A stretch of DNA of 64,000 nt from Paulinella micropora (lineage: Eukaryota > Cercozoa > Imbricatea > Euglyphida), in the NCBI GenBank assembly GCA_009731375.1, contig BJOX01000322.1, positions 411,903 to 475,902 on the forward strand. Reading direction: 5' to 3'. Positions 20,883-31,099 of the stretch are shown piece by piece. Positions within the stretch are counted from its first letter, which is position 1. Every line of letters begins with the position of its first letter. The notes under the pieces were generated by a model, which was given only the letters and a program-made list of their open reading frames with translations, was not told where the DNA came from and did not search any database. The position numbers were made by a program, and so were the translations under genes.

Positions 20883-21389
20883 ATGAATCTGAGGAAAATA
20901 GATTTCCCACATCATTTGAGTGTCACTGCCATTCTGGCAGGAGATCCCACTGCTGATGGTTTAAAAAAGGCTACAGTGAAAGAGTTAAAGTCTTGGTTGG
21001 CAGAAAAAGGTCAGAGAAGGCGTGGGTCAAAACAGGTTCTCATTCAGCGTGTGCTTTCATATGTCGATGATAGTGGTGAGCAGGAACGTCTTCCCGAACA
21101 GGGTGATGCCGCAGCGGGGCCCAGGAGAAAGAGGAGAAGAGTGGGCCCCTCACTTGAGCAATCACAACAGCTTTCTTCAGAGTCAAGCTCGGACGATGAT
21201 GTCCCATTGCTTGTTTCCAATGCAGTTCAGAGAAATCGTGCGCATTCTGCTGCGCGGGTTCGCGTGAGGCGACAGTTTGCCCGTGTATTTGGCCTCAGTG
21301 ATGAGGAACGAGAGGCACAAGAAATCAGAAAGGCAGAAATTACGTTCCGACTTAGACGATTCTTCTTCGGAGGGATGGGAGCCTCCTGA
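20883..21389 (+). CDS. SAP-motif protein, copy C
   Basis: Third copy of the 168-residue SAP-like ORF, apparently unchanged. Keeping this frame open in all three copies fits either recent duplication or function; the near identity favours recency. Confidence 0.55.
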   Translation: MNLRKIDFPHHLSVTAILAGDPTADGLKKATVKELKSWLAEKGQRRRGSKQVLIQRVLSYVDDSGEQERLPEQGDAAAGPRRKRRRVGPSLEQSQQLSSESSSDDDVPLLVSNAVQRNRAHSAARVRVRRQFARVFGLSDEEREAQEIRKAEITFRLRRFFFGGMGAS

Positions 21390-21453
21390 ATTCTTCGGTC
21401 ATCCTGATATTTGAAACCAATCGCTGAAAAATTCAGGAGTGACAGTGTTCATT

Positions 21454-22398
21454 AGCTAACCGCGCTGCATCATCTTTCTCTTTTTTTCTCTTTTTCATCC
21501 TTTTCTTTTTGTTTGTTTCGCTCTGCTTCCTTTTGTTCGTCAGCCTTTGCTGCTTTCGCTGCAATCGCTGCCAACTCCCTCTCTCTTTGTTTCTGTTGCT
21601 CTTCTGTCAGCTCTGCTCTCGTTAGTTTTTTCTTTCTTTGTTTTTTTTTTCTTCTGGCTTGCTTTCCTTCTTTTCATTCTTTTCTTCGTTCTTTTTCTTC
21701 TTGTCCTTGTTCTTCTCTCTCTTTGCCTCATCGCCTTTGTCTTTCTCTGCTTCACCTTCTTTCTTTCCGTCTTTTTCCTTTCCATCTTCTTTCTCTCCAT
21801 CTTCCTTCTCTCCATCTTTCTTTCCATCATCTCTCCTTTCATCTTCCTTCTTTTTTTTTTATTGGGTGGTTCCTTGGGCTCATCGTCTTTGTCTTTCCCT
21901 GCTTCACCTTCTTTCTTTCCATCTCTCTCTCCATCCTCTTTCTTTATTTCATCTTTCTCTCTCTCTCTCCATCCTCTTTCTTTCTTTCATCTTTCTTTCC
22001 ATTTTCCTTCTTTTTTTTTTCCTGGGTGGTTCTTCAAGCACTATTCTCTTCACTGGCGGTCTCTTTCTCTTTCCCCCCCGACCTTCTGCCCATACCTCAG
22101 CCTGCTTCGGAAACTTGAGCTGTGCCGTTAAATACCACCTGACAATGAAACCTTCTGCCTTCATGTTCCACTGCCCTGCCGACGGCCACTCGTAAAGGGC
22201 ATGGGCCTTGGCTTCGTAACTCTCTTTGTCCACTAGGCCAGACTCTACGAACTTACCCCCTTCGTCAACCTTCCCGAGCAACACCCAATTCTCGGGCGCG
22301 TTGACCTCAATCTCGACGCATCCATCCCCTTGCTTTCGGTAACCAATCAGCGTTTCCACCTCACATACAACAGAGACACAGACATGCACATGAGCCAC
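21454..22398 (-). CDS. Copy D: 5' exons of the K/E-rich minus-strand gene
   Basis: Equivalent of 12914-13858 and 16422-17366. Same exon and same missing 3' end. Confidence 0.5.
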
Positions 22399-22891
22399 GC
22401 TTTTGCCCTATAGCCAACTTGAAGCAAGCAGTGAAGGTGACTTACTTTGGACATACTGCCCTTCGCCTTGGAAGCTGATTATGCACCTTTTGGGGTTGCA
22501 AAGTCAAAGGTTCAAAGTCAAAAAACTTTTACGTGAGCTAGTGCCACTTTTTTCCGGCCGGACAACAGACGAAGTTTTTTTTGACGGTTTTTTGACTGTA
22601 ACCTTTTTACCCAACCCGTGTCAACCGAGCCCAAAAACCAACCCACAACATGTCATGGCGTTTTGAGTCGGGGTTTTGTATGCCGTGTGGGTTCTTTGCA
22701 CTTTTATCGGAAAAAAACAAAGCCAACCATCAGTTAACCATTTGAATAGTTACTGTGCCTTTTTTTGGCTTGAAATCTGCAGCCTATGTGTGTCTATCCT
22801 TGTCCGGTAGGAATGTTTGAGGCAACTTGACTTTGCCTCCAACTTTTCTTTGGGGAAGTCTTGCAAAGCTTTGGTTTTCTTCACAATCCAT

Positions 22892-23261
22892 GCAAGGTAG
22901 CCATTCTTAATCATTTGCGATGGCCTGTGCTGGAGTGTTTTCGTTTGCATGGCTTTCTTCTGCTTGCCTTTGGTTTTGCAACTAGCGAGGCAAACCGCCA
23001 TTTTGCCTCAAATGTTTGCTTAGCTGACCCTGCTTCCCCAGGGGGTGCATCTGCCACCAGTGAAGGTAGCCATTCTTAATCATTTGCGATGGCCTCTTGC
23101 TGGACTATTTTCGTTTGCATTGCTTTCTTCTGCTTGCCTTTGGTTTTGCAACTAGCGAGGCAAACCAACATTTTGCCTCCAACAGTACTTTAGGCGACCC
23201 TGCTTCCCCAGGGGGGTGCATCTGCTACTCAATCGAGGCCTGAACCTCTCTCTCTCTCTCC

Positions 23262-23292
<31 letters not shown>

Positions 23293-23600
23293 CCTCTCTC
23301 CCTGTCTCTCTCTCTCTCCCTCTCTCTCTCTCCTCTCGCTTCTTCTTCTTCTTCTTGTTGTTCTTCTTGTTCTTCTTCTTGTTCTTCTTCTTCTTCTCTC
23401 TCACTCTCTCCCTCTCTCTCTCTCTCTCTTCACTTATCTCATCCAAGCTTGAACTTCCTCCCCCCCCCCCCCCCCCCCCCNNNNNNNNNNTCTTCTTCTC
23501 TCTCACTCTCTCCCTCTCTCTCTCTCTCCCTCTCTCTCTCTCTCTTCACTTATCTCATCCAAGCTTGAACTTCCTTCCCCCCCCCCCAAGCCCATTCCTA
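22892..23600. repeat. Direct duplication plus CT/TTC microsatellite and gap, copy D
   Basis: Contains the ~171-bp duplication (to about 23226), an expanded CT tract, a TTC tract, a C-run and the N10 at 23481-23490. About 135 bp ending in cacttatctcatccaagctt occurs on both sides of the N10, so the join duplicates real sequence. Confidence 0.8.
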
Positions 23601-23877
23601 AGACTTCCCCTCCCCCAACATAAGGGTAGAGTAAACAGTTTGCATTTATATTCGCTCCTTCTGTCTCTCGTCCCCAGTCTTTGTCTTCCCTTGATGTGTT
23701 CAAGTCAAGTACCAGTTGTAGTAGCAGTAGTACCACTACACCACATCATGACTCACTTGACTTAGATTATAGAACTAGCACCTTGCCTCTGTACATAACT
23801 TTGAATATTCCTATCCCTCGTGCTTCCCAAAGAGTGGGCCCCATAAATCTAAAAAGAAAAAAAAGGCGGGTAGAGAA

Positions 23878-25050
23878 GTGAGGCCAAAAGCCTTCAAACA
23901 GTTTCTGGGTTGTACTTGGCAAGAATTGCAGAAAGAAATGGGAGAGTCGTGCTGTGTTAACCTGGAATGCAATAAGTGGATTGATCCTTTCTCCGCAGTG
24001 AAGGCTAGAACCGATACTGTCCAGCTAACTGAATCTCAGCTGGCAGGATGGGTAGGGTCCATGCTTCAAAGCATGGAAACGAATACGCAAGGCAGAATTG
24101 ATTACCGCTTCAAGGGGGCTAGGGTATGTAGGACGATGTGGATGCGATTACACGGGGTGCGGGACAAAACCGTTCGAAGAGCTCTGAGGGGGCTTAAGAA
24201 CGACAATATTTTCTTTGCGGACTACGGAAAGGCAGATGCACATATTGAGAACCTTGTCTGGACACTTTTGCACCAACGTTTTTTTGTTGAGCCGGAAGGT
24301 GAGGCTATTGCAGATGGAGTTTTCCACTTGCAAGACACTATGGATTTTCCCAAGGTTTATGAGTTTGTGCAGAAACAATGGAAGGAATCATCCAACACCC
24401 TTGTCTTGAATGGCCCTGTTAGTGTAGAAGGGCCAAGCGAAAGCTTGATTCGCAAAGTGTGGCGAGCGGAGTTTGACAGGGTGAAGCCCATTCGCGAGGG
24501 GGACTTCGCTAAGTGTCAGTACTGTACACAACTTGCTGACGAGCACAGAGCAGGGTAATTTTTTCTTTCATTTGCAGTTGGTGTAAAACTTCCCTCTTGC
24601 AATACTTTTTGCTTTATTTTTATATTCAAAACTAAGGCAGCAGCAGATGAGTGGAGAGTGAAAATCAGGATCCACACCAAGATTCATCGCGCCGCTCGCT
24701 GCGGAAGCATGCGACGCGCTGTGGAGCTGTACTAACACTATCGCCTTTTGTTTGGGTTTAATTTTTCCCTTTGGGGGCTGTTGTAGGGCTCAAGATATTC
24801 AGCGACTAATGTACATGACCATCGACATGACTAGGCCATTCCACTTGCCTTGGTGTTCACGAGGGTCTTCCGATTTTCGGCAAAGATACGTAGTGAGGCT
24901 GCACGCGGGAGGTGCAATCATGTATGCTCATGACACAAACTTCATTCTGTTCCACTTACCCAACATAGCCCATGGTGCTAACGCTAACATCACTTTTTTT
25001 TACTGGCTCATACGTTGGGAACTTTTTCACCCCCGCACTAAGGCAGCGAT
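23878..25050 (+). pseudogene. Copy D: DUF7869-like gene, truncated at the array edge
   Basis: Exon 1 (from about 23878, GTG not proven as start) to about 24557, the basic middle exon, and the exon beginning after ttgtag at 24786 are as in copy C. Sequence identity ends within AKAAI at 25050, where cactaaggcagcgat is followed abruptly by GC-rich sequence upstream of the first DUF285 gene. The last third of the protein is missing. Confidence 0.65.
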
Positions 25051-25147
25051 CCCCCGCCCCCGCTGCCACCGGGCCGCGGCCCGGGGGGGTGCGTCCGGCC
25101 GGCGGCCGGGGACGCTGTCTCACCCCCCCTCCCGGCCTCCCTTCTCT

Positions 25148-25162
25148 CACCTGCTAAACCAC
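25148..25162 (+). promoter_or_regulatory. Conserved CACCTGCTAAACCAC box upstream of DUF285 genes
   Basis: The box occurs about 16 bp before the ATG at 25179. It is found again at 35505-35519 and 42213-42227 (identical), with variants at 28345-28361 and 32795-32810, always 12-20 bp before the start codon. It may be an initiator or 5'-UTR element, or simply sequence kept from the common ancestor of these duplicated genes. Confidence 0.45.
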
Positions 25163-25178
25163 TAGCCCCCGGCTACAG

Positions 25179-27485
25179 ATGCACACCACCCCCGCCCGCC
25201 AGCCGTGGCGCCTGTGCCTCCTCCTGCTGTGCGGGTGGCTGCGGGCCGCCGGCGCCGGGTGCCCGTACCCCCTGCAGTGCCCGACGCCAGAGGGGGCGTG
25301 CCCCTCGGTCGTGTGCCCCGGCGGCGCCACGATCCTGGAAATCACGACGGCGGCCCCGCAGGACACGTTCGTGTGGCCCCTGTGGCCGCCCGCCGCCCAG
25401 ACGGCGCGCCGCCGCCGCCAGGCCCAGGCGGCCGTCCCGACGTCGTTCACGGTCGACTGGGGGGACGGCTCGCCCCCCACGCCGTGCCTGGACGCTGGCG
25501 CCGCGCCTTGCGCGCACACGTACGCGCTGGCCGGCCAGTACACGGTGACGGCGGACCCCGGCAGACGCTACCCCGTGCGCGGCTGGGCGCTGACGCCCGC
25601 GTGGCACGCCACGGCGCCCGCGGGCCTGCGGCTGGACGCCGTGAGGCGGTGGGGGGAGCTGCGTTTCCACGAAACGAGCGGCTACCACCTGTACGCGGCG
25701 CCGGGGCTGGCGTACGTGCCCTCGCTGAATTCGCTGGCGGACGCCGTGCTCGTGCAGAGCTGGGACTACAGCTTCGCGGGCCTCACCACTCCGTTGCCAG
25801 ATCTGAGCTACGGGCTCAACGTGTCGGGCGCCGAGTCGGCGGTCGGCGTGTTTGAGGGCTCTGTGGGCCTGCGTGGCCTGGACGGCACCCAGGGCTGGGA
25901 TACACGCAGCCTGCGCAATGTAAGCCGCGCGTTCGCGGGCCTGCCGGCGCTGACAGAGCTCGATCTGTCGCGCTGGGACACCGCCCGGCTCGAAGATGTC
26001 ACGGAGCTGTTCGCGGGCAGCGCGGCGCTCAAGCGCACTGGCGCCGGCGGCTGGACGTCGCTGCCGAGCCTGTCGCGCTTCTCGGGGCTGTTCTGGGGCC
26101 TGGGCAGCAACTTCCGGGAATCACTCGCCGGCTGGTCGACGCCGGCGCTCGCGCCGGGCTCGGCCGACTGCTCACAGCTGGCGCCATACACTGCACTCGG
26201 CCAAGCGCACTGGCCCGCCGCGTGCTCGCGCTCGCTCTTTCTGGCGCTCGTGCGCACGCAAGCCGCCAACACCAATGCCACGCTGACGCTGTCGCCCGCG
26301 GCCGGCCAGGGCCAGGGCGGCACGTACGGCGTGGACTGGGGAGATGGATCGGCGCCCGGCTCGTGTGCGCACGCCAATGGCGCCGTCTGCAGCCACACGT
26401 ACACGGGCGCCGGCGACTACTGGCTGCGCCTGAGCGGCCGCGTGGACGGGCTGTGGTACGTGACCGGCGCACAGGTCATGTCAGTGATGGTGTGGGGCGA
26501 CGTGCAGCTGTACCACCCCGTCGGCAGCACGACGCCGCTCTTCACGGCCCCCGGCACCACCACGCCGGGCGCGCTGCGCTACCTGGCGCCGACGGCCGGC
26601 TCGCGGGCCCTGCACGGCGTGGCGCCCGAGTACCTGCTAAGGGGAATAAGCGAGTTTGTGGGCGACGCGCGCGACTGGGACTGGTCGTGGCTCACGCCCG
26701 CTACCCACCCTCAGGGCTTCTTGAGCATGTTCCAGGACTGCAACAAGTTCAACCAGGACCTCGAAGACTGGGAAACGAGCGGCGTGGCTGGCCTGGAGAA
26801 CACGTTTATGCATGCGTGGGCCTTCAACGGCAGTATCCGGAGCTGGGACACGAGCCGGGTCACCACCCTCACAAGGACTTTCTACCACGCGCACGCCTTC
26901 GACCAGTCGATCGGCAACTGGGATGTTAGCCAAGTTACCAGCCTCTCTGAGACCTTCTATGATGCGTACGCCTTTAACCAGCCGATCGGCTTCTGGGACG
27001 TAAGCAGAGTTACCAGCCTGCGCGCGACGTTCGCGGAAGCGTACGCCTTTAACCACCCGATCGGTGGTTGGGACGTTAGCAGTGTCACCATCATGAGGGG
27101 GATGTTCTACAGTGCGTACGCCTTTAATCAGCCGATCGGCGACTGGGATATAAGAAGGGTCACTGACCTATACGCGGTTTTCTCCTGTGACCCGCCAGGC
27201 AGGTGTGTGTTTAACCAGCCGCTGGGCAGCTGGGACGTGTCGGCCGCCATGTCCGTGCGGCCCGATCCTATGATATGGGGCATGTTCGCTGGCAATTGCG
27301 CCTTTGATCAAAACCTCACGGCCTGGAACCTGTCCTCCGCGAGAGATCCCGCACTTGTTTGCCGGAAGATGTTCAATTTCAATGGGATCTACCCGTTGGC
27401 CCTGGGTATCCAGCCTAGCAACCTGCCCGCTGTCTGCCGCCGCTCCTACGTGCAAGGGTGTGGTATTTCTGTTGGATTGTGGTAA
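25179..27485 (+). CDS. Secreted PKD-like/DUF285 repeat protein, paralog 1
   Basis: 768 residues, intact. A signal peptide (LLLLCGWLRAAGA, cleavage near residue 26) is followed by a Cys-rich head (GCPYPLQCPTPEG). PKD-like module 1 lies at about residues 88-125 (FTVDWGDGSPPTPC...HTYALAGQYTV). A Leu/Trp-rich segment follows, with LDLSRWDTARLEDV resembling degenerate DUF285 units. PKD-like module 2 is near 382-410 (VDWGDGSAPGSC...HTYTGAGDYWL). Eight DUF285/BspA-type units run from about 524 to 720, each F(N/D)xxxxxW followed by a variable helix. No transmembrane or GPI signal is seen at the C-terminus, so a secreted or wall-bound protein is inferred. DUF285 repeats are known from surface proteins of bacteria and protists; the ligand here is unknown. 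The GC-rich codon use matches its paralogs and differs sharply from the array upstream. Confidence 0.85.
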   Translation: MHTTPARQPWRLCLLLLCGWLRAAGAGCPYPLQCPTPEGACPSVVCPGGATILEITTAAPQDTFVWPLWPPAAQTARRRRQAQAAVPTSFTVDWGDGSPPTPCLDAGAAPCAHTYALAGQYTVTADPGRRYPVRGWALTPAWHATAPAGLRLDAVRRWGELRFHETSGYHLYAAPGLAYVPSLNSLADAVLVQSWDYSFAGLTTPLPDLSYGLNVSGAESAVGVFEGSVGLRGLDGTQGWDTRSLRNVSRAFAGLPALTELDLSRWDTARLEDVTELFAGSAALKRTGAGGWTSLPSLSRFSGLFWGLGSNFRESLAGWSTPALAPGSADCSQLAPYTALGQAHWPAACSRSLFLALVRTQAANTNATLTLSPAAGQGQGGTYGVDWGDGSAPGSCAHANGAVCSHTYTGAGDYWLRLSGRVDGLWYVTGAQVMSVMVWGDVQLYHPVGSTTPLFTAPGTTTPGALRYLAPTAGSRALHGVAPEYLLRGISEFVGDARDWDWSWLTPATHPQGFLSMFQDCNKFNQDLEDWETSGVAGLENTFMHAWAFNGSIRSWDTSRVTTLTRTFYHAHAFDQSIGNWDVSQVTSLSETFYDAYAFNQPIGFWDVSRVTSLRATFAEAYAFNHPIGGWDVSSVTIMRGMFYSAYAFNQPIGDWDIRRVTDLYAVFSCDPPGRCVFNQPLGSWDVSAAMSVRPDPMIWGMFAGNCAFDQNLTAWNLSSARDPALVCRKMFNFNGIYPLALGIQPSNLPAVCRRSYVQGCGISVGLW

Positions 27486-27586
27486 GAAACTAGGCTGTAC
27501 GATGCAAGACCCGCAACCCCCTGTCCTCTTGCGTGCTTTCTGGTGCTCGCTTTGCCTGGGCACTGCCAGGAAGAAAGTGTTGGGGG

Positions 27587-28307
27587 NNNNNNNNNNNNNN
27601 NNNNNNNNNNNNNNNNNNNNNNNNNNNNNNNNNNNNNNNNNNNNNNNNNNNNNNNNNNNNNNNNNNNNNNNNNNNNNNNNNNNNNNNNNNNNNNNNNNNN
27701 NNNNNNNNNNNNNNNNNNNNNNNNNNNNNNNNNNNNNNNNNNNNNNNNNNNNNNNNNNNNNNNNNNNNNNNNNNNNNNNNNNNNNNNNNNNNNNNNNNNN
27801 NNNNNNNNNNNNNNNNNNNNNNNNNNNNNNNNNNNNNNNNNNNNNNNNNNNNNNNNNNNNNNNNNNNNNNNNNNNNNNNNNNNNNNNNNNNNNNNNNNNN
27901 NNNNNNNNNNNNNNNNNNNNNNNNNNNNNNNNNNNNNNNNNNNNNNNNNNNNNNNNNNNNNNNNNNNNNNNNNNNNNNNNNNNNNNNNNNNNNNNNNNNN
28001 NNNNNNNNNNNNNNNNNNNNNNNNNNNNNNNNNNNNNNNNNNNNNNNNNNNNNNNNNNNNNNNNNNNNNNNNNNNNNNNNNNNNNNNNNNNNNNNNNNNN
28101 NNNNNNNNNNNNNNNNNNNNNNNNNNNNNNNNNNNNNNNNNNNNNNNNNNNNNNNNNNNNNNNNNNNNNNNNNNNNNNNNNNNNNNNNNNNNNNNNNNNN
28201 NNNNNNNNNNNNNNNNNNNNNNNNNNNNNNNNNNNNNNNNNNNNNNNNNNNNNNNNNNNNNNNNNNNNNNNNNNNNNNNNNNNNNNNNNNNNNNNNNNNN
28301 NNNNNNN
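27587..28307. other. 721-bp assembly gap
   Basis: Run of N between a G-run and a C-run, between paralogs 1 and 2. The long frames that cross it are meaningless. Confidence 0.99.
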
Positions 28308-28376
28308 CCCCCCCCCCCCCCCCCCCCTGGACCCCCTTCCCCCCCACTTGCTAAAACACCACGCCCCGGGCTCCAG

Positions 28377-30530
28377 ATGAGGCACCTCGGCCCCGCCCGC
28401 CAGCCGTGGCGCCCGTGGCCCCTCCTCCTGCTGTGCGGGTGGCTGCGGGCCGCCGGCGCCGGGTGCCCGTACCCCGTGCAGTGCCCGACGCCAGAGGAGG
28501 TGTGCCCCCCGGTCGTGTGCCCCGGCGGCGCCACGATCCTGGAAATCACGACGGCGGCCCCGCATGACACGTTTGTGTGGCCCCTGTGGCCGCCCGCCGC
28601 ACCGACTGCGCGCCGGCGCCGTCAGGCCCAGGCCGCCGTCCCGACGTCGTTCACGGTCGACTGGGGGGACGGCTCGCCCCCCACGCCGTGCCTGGATGCA
28701 GGCGCCGCGCCGTGCGCGCACACGTACGCCGCCCCCGGCACGTACACTGTGACGGCGGACCCCGGCGGACGCTACCCCGTGCGCGGCTGGGCGCTGACGC
28801 CCGCCTGGCACGCCACGGCGCCCGAGGGCCTGCGGCTGGACGCCGTGAGGCAGTGGGGGGAGCTGCGCTTCCACGAGACGAGCGGCTACCACCTGTACGC
28901 GGCGCCTGGGCTCGCGTACGTGCCGCCATTGAATGTGCTGCAGGACACGGGGCTCGTGCAGCGCTGGGACTACAGCTTCGCTCGCCTGACCACTACGCTG
29001 ACGGACGTGAGCTACGGGCTCAACGTGTCGGGCGCCGAGTCGGTGGTCGGCCTGTTCGAGAACTCCACTGGCCTGCAGAGCCTGTGGGGCACACGAGGCT
29101 GGGACACGCGCCGGCTGCGCAACGCCAGCCGCGCGTTCGCGGGCCTGCCGGCGCTGACCGAGCTCGACCTGTCGCGCTGGGACACCGCGCGGCTCGAGGA
29201 CGTGAGCGAACTGTTGGCGGGCGGCTCGGCGCTCACGTGGACGGGGGTCGGCGGCTGGACGTCGCTGCCGAGCCTGTCGCGCTTCTCGGGGCTGTTCGCG
29301 GGCCTAGGCAGCGACTTCCGGGAGGCGCTCACTGGCTGGTCGACTCCCACGCTCGCGCCGGGCTCGGCCGATTGCACACGGCTGGCGCCGTACACGGCGC
29401 TCGGCCAAGTGCACTGGCCCGCCGCGTGCTCGCGTTTGCTCTTCCTAGCGCTCGTGCGCACACACGTCCCCAACGCCACGGCCACGCTGACGCTGTCGCC
29501 CGCGGCCGGCCCCGGCCAGGGCGGCACGTACGGCGTGGACTGGGGAGACGGGTCCTCGCCCGGCTCGTGCGCGCACGCCAACGGTGCCGTCTGCACACAC
29601 ACATACGCGGGCGCCGGCGACTACTGGCTGCGCCTGAGCGGCCGCGTGGACGGGCTGCGGTACGTGGAGGGCGCTTGTGTGGTGGACGTGGTGGCGTGGG
29701 GTGACGTGCAGCTATACCACCCGGTGGGCAGCACGACCCCACTCTTCACGCGGGCGCCTAATCCTTCCCCTGCCAAGGAGTTCCTGCTGCGCTACCTGGC
29801 GCCGACGGCCGGCGCGCGGGCCCTGCACGGCGTGGCGCCTGAGTACCTGCTGTACAAAATGAGTGAGTTCGTGGGCGACGCGCGCGACTGGGACTGGTCG
29901 TGGCTTACGCCCGCCACGCACCCCAACAGCTTCCTCCGCCTGTTTCAGGACTGCGCCAAGTTCAACCAGGACCTCGGCGGCTGGAACACGAGCGGCGTCG
30001 CTAGCCTCGAACGCACCTTCTTCCGGGCGTTGACTTTCAACTGCAGCATCGGGGGCTGGAACACGAGCCAGGTCACCAGCCTAGCTGGGACGTTCAGTAG
30101 CGCATACGCCTTTAACCAACCGATCGACAGCTGGGACATAAGGAGGGTCACCACCATGTTCTGGGCCTTCGCAAATGCGTACGCCTTTAATCAGCCGATC
30201 GGTAGCTGGAACACAAGCAGTGTCTCTAGTTTAGTCTCCACTTTCACGTGTAACCCCGCGGCTTCGTGTGTTTTTAACCAGCCGCTGGGTAGCTGGAACG
30301 TGTCGGCCGCTATGGTGACCTCTGATATAGGGAACATGTTCGGTGGCAACTGTGTGTTCGATCAGAATCTCACTGCCTGGAACGTTGCTTCTTCGCCATA
30401 CGGCGCAAGTGTTTGCACACAAATGTTCCAGCCTTACGGGGTGTACCAGCTCGGCGTAGGTGTCCGGCTGAGCAACCTGCCCGCTCTCTGCACAAGCTCC
30501 TACGTGCGCGCATGTGGTACACCTGTCTAG
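28377..30530 (+). CDS. Secreted PKD-like/DUF285 repeat protein, paralog 2
   Basis: 717 residues from the ATG at 28377, chosen because the signal peptide (MRHLGPARQPWRPWPLLLLC...) follows directly and lines up with the paralogs. The long frame upstream only reads through N and a C-run. Order is as in paralog 1: Cys head, PKD-like 1 (VDWGDGSPPTPC), middle Leu/Trp-rich part, PKD-like 2 (VDWGDGSSPGSC), then six DUF285 units (FNQDLGGW to FDQNLTAW). It ends in a Cys-containing tail (YVRACGTPV) shared by the family. It has two fewer central repeat units than paralog 1. An AATAAA lies 458 bp after the stop. Confidence 0.85.
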   Translation: MRHLGPARQPWRPWPLLLLCGWLRAAGAGCPYPVQCPTPEEVCPPVVCPGGATILEITTAAPHDTFVWPLWPPAAPTARRRRQAQAAVPTSFTVDWGDGSPPTPCLDAGAAPCAHTYAAPGTYTVTADPGGRYPVRGWALTPAWHATAPEGLRLDAVRQWGELRFHETSGYHLYAAPGLAYVPPLNVLQDTGLVQRWDYSFARLTTTLTDVSYGLNVSGAESVVGLFENSTGLQSLWGTRGWDTRRLRNASRAFAGLPALTELDLSRWDTARLEDVSELLAGGSALTWTGVGGWTSLPSLSRFSGLFAGLGSDFREALTGWSTPTLAPGSADCTRLAPYTALGQVHWPAACSRLLFLALVRTHVPNATATLTLSPAAGPGQGGTYGVDWGDGSSPGSCAHANGAVCTHTYAGAGDYWLRLSGRVDGLRYVEGACVVDVVAWGDVQLYHPVGSTTPLFTRAPNPSPAKEFLLRYLAPTAGARALHGVAPEYLLYKMSEFVGDARDWDWSWLTPATHPNSFLRLFQDCAKFNQDLGGWNTSGVASLERTFFRALTFNCSIGGWNTSQVTSLAGTFSSAYAFNQPIDSWDIRRVTTMFWAFANAYAFNQPIGSWNTSSVSSLVSTFTCNPAASCVFNQPLGSWNVSAAMVTSDIGNMFGGNCVFDQNLTAWNVASSPYGASVCTQMFQPYGVYQLGVGVRLSNLPALCTSSYVRACGTPV

Positions 30531-30987
30531 GAAACTAGGCCGGGCACACCAAAAACACTCGCGCGTGGAGGAGCCCGGGGCAAAGCAACAGGTCTCTTGC
30601 CTTCTGGTGCTGGCTTGGCTTTGGCACCGCCCAGGAGAGAGTATCATCGGGGGCAGGCTAGTTCTGGGGGGAGGGGGAGGGGGAAGGAAGGAGATGGAAC
30701 GAGAGGGGGCTCCCGCCTTCCTACCTGCGCAGCGCCGGCGAAAAACGCGGAGCAGGAGCAAGTGAAAAAGGACACTGCTACAGCTAGAGGAGGCGCGCAG
30801 GCCCCCCTCCCCTGAGCCAGCCTGCTCTGGCGCCGGACGTACGCCTCTCTCGGGGAGGCTCTCCGGGGGGGGAGGAGAGCGGAGGTCTTCCCTTCCTTCC
30901 TTCGTGCCCCCTTTGTCACTCCCTCTTATTCCTCTCTCGGCCCGCGCTGACTTTCTGGCCCCTCCCGTCTGTCTAGTGTAATGTCCG

Positions 30988-30993
30988 AATAAA
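30988..30993 (+). promoter_or_regulatory. Putative poly(A) signal AATAAA for paralog 2
   Basis: AATAAA in ccgaataaagagacc, 458 bp after the stop of paralog 2 and ~107 bp before the start of the kinase-like gene, which is transcribed in the same direction. Confidence 0.45.
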
Positions 30994-31099
30994 GAGACCT
31001 GGCTAGGAAGAATTGTTGGGGCCTCTTTCGTGTTGTCCAGTTTTCCTCTCTGTCCCTCCGGAGCTCTGGGTTAGCCCCGAGGAGGGCCTGGACGACGCC

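Larger units (their letters stand above)
11574..25050. repeat. Tandem array of a ~5.03-kb unit, four copies
   Basis: Copies begin at agctaaccgcgctgcat: A 11574-12913 (mostly missing at the N10 at 12139), B 12914-16421 (about 1.5 kb missing at the N10 at 14819), C 16422-21453 (complete, 5032 bp), D 21454-25050 (cut off at a sharp junction with GC-rich sequence). Where comparable the copies look almost identical by eye. Copy D has ~135 bp duplicated around its N10. Each unit carries the 5' exons of the minus-strand K/E-rich gene, a ~171-bp direct duplication, CT/TTC microsatellites, a DUF7869-like plus-strand gene and a SAP-motif ORF. The left breakpoint is at 11573/12913, where the sequence upstream of agctaacc changes. 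Confidence 0.9.

Noticed and set aside
25179-27485. Bacterial origin because DUF285 is best known from Mycoplasma and other bacteria
   Set aside because: Neighbouring genes have spliceosomal introns and poly(A) signals, the codon use is GC-rich, and DUF285 proteins are common in protists.
27304-28892. Frames running through the 721-bp gap
   Set aside because: N was read as open sequence. The parts either side belong to different genes.
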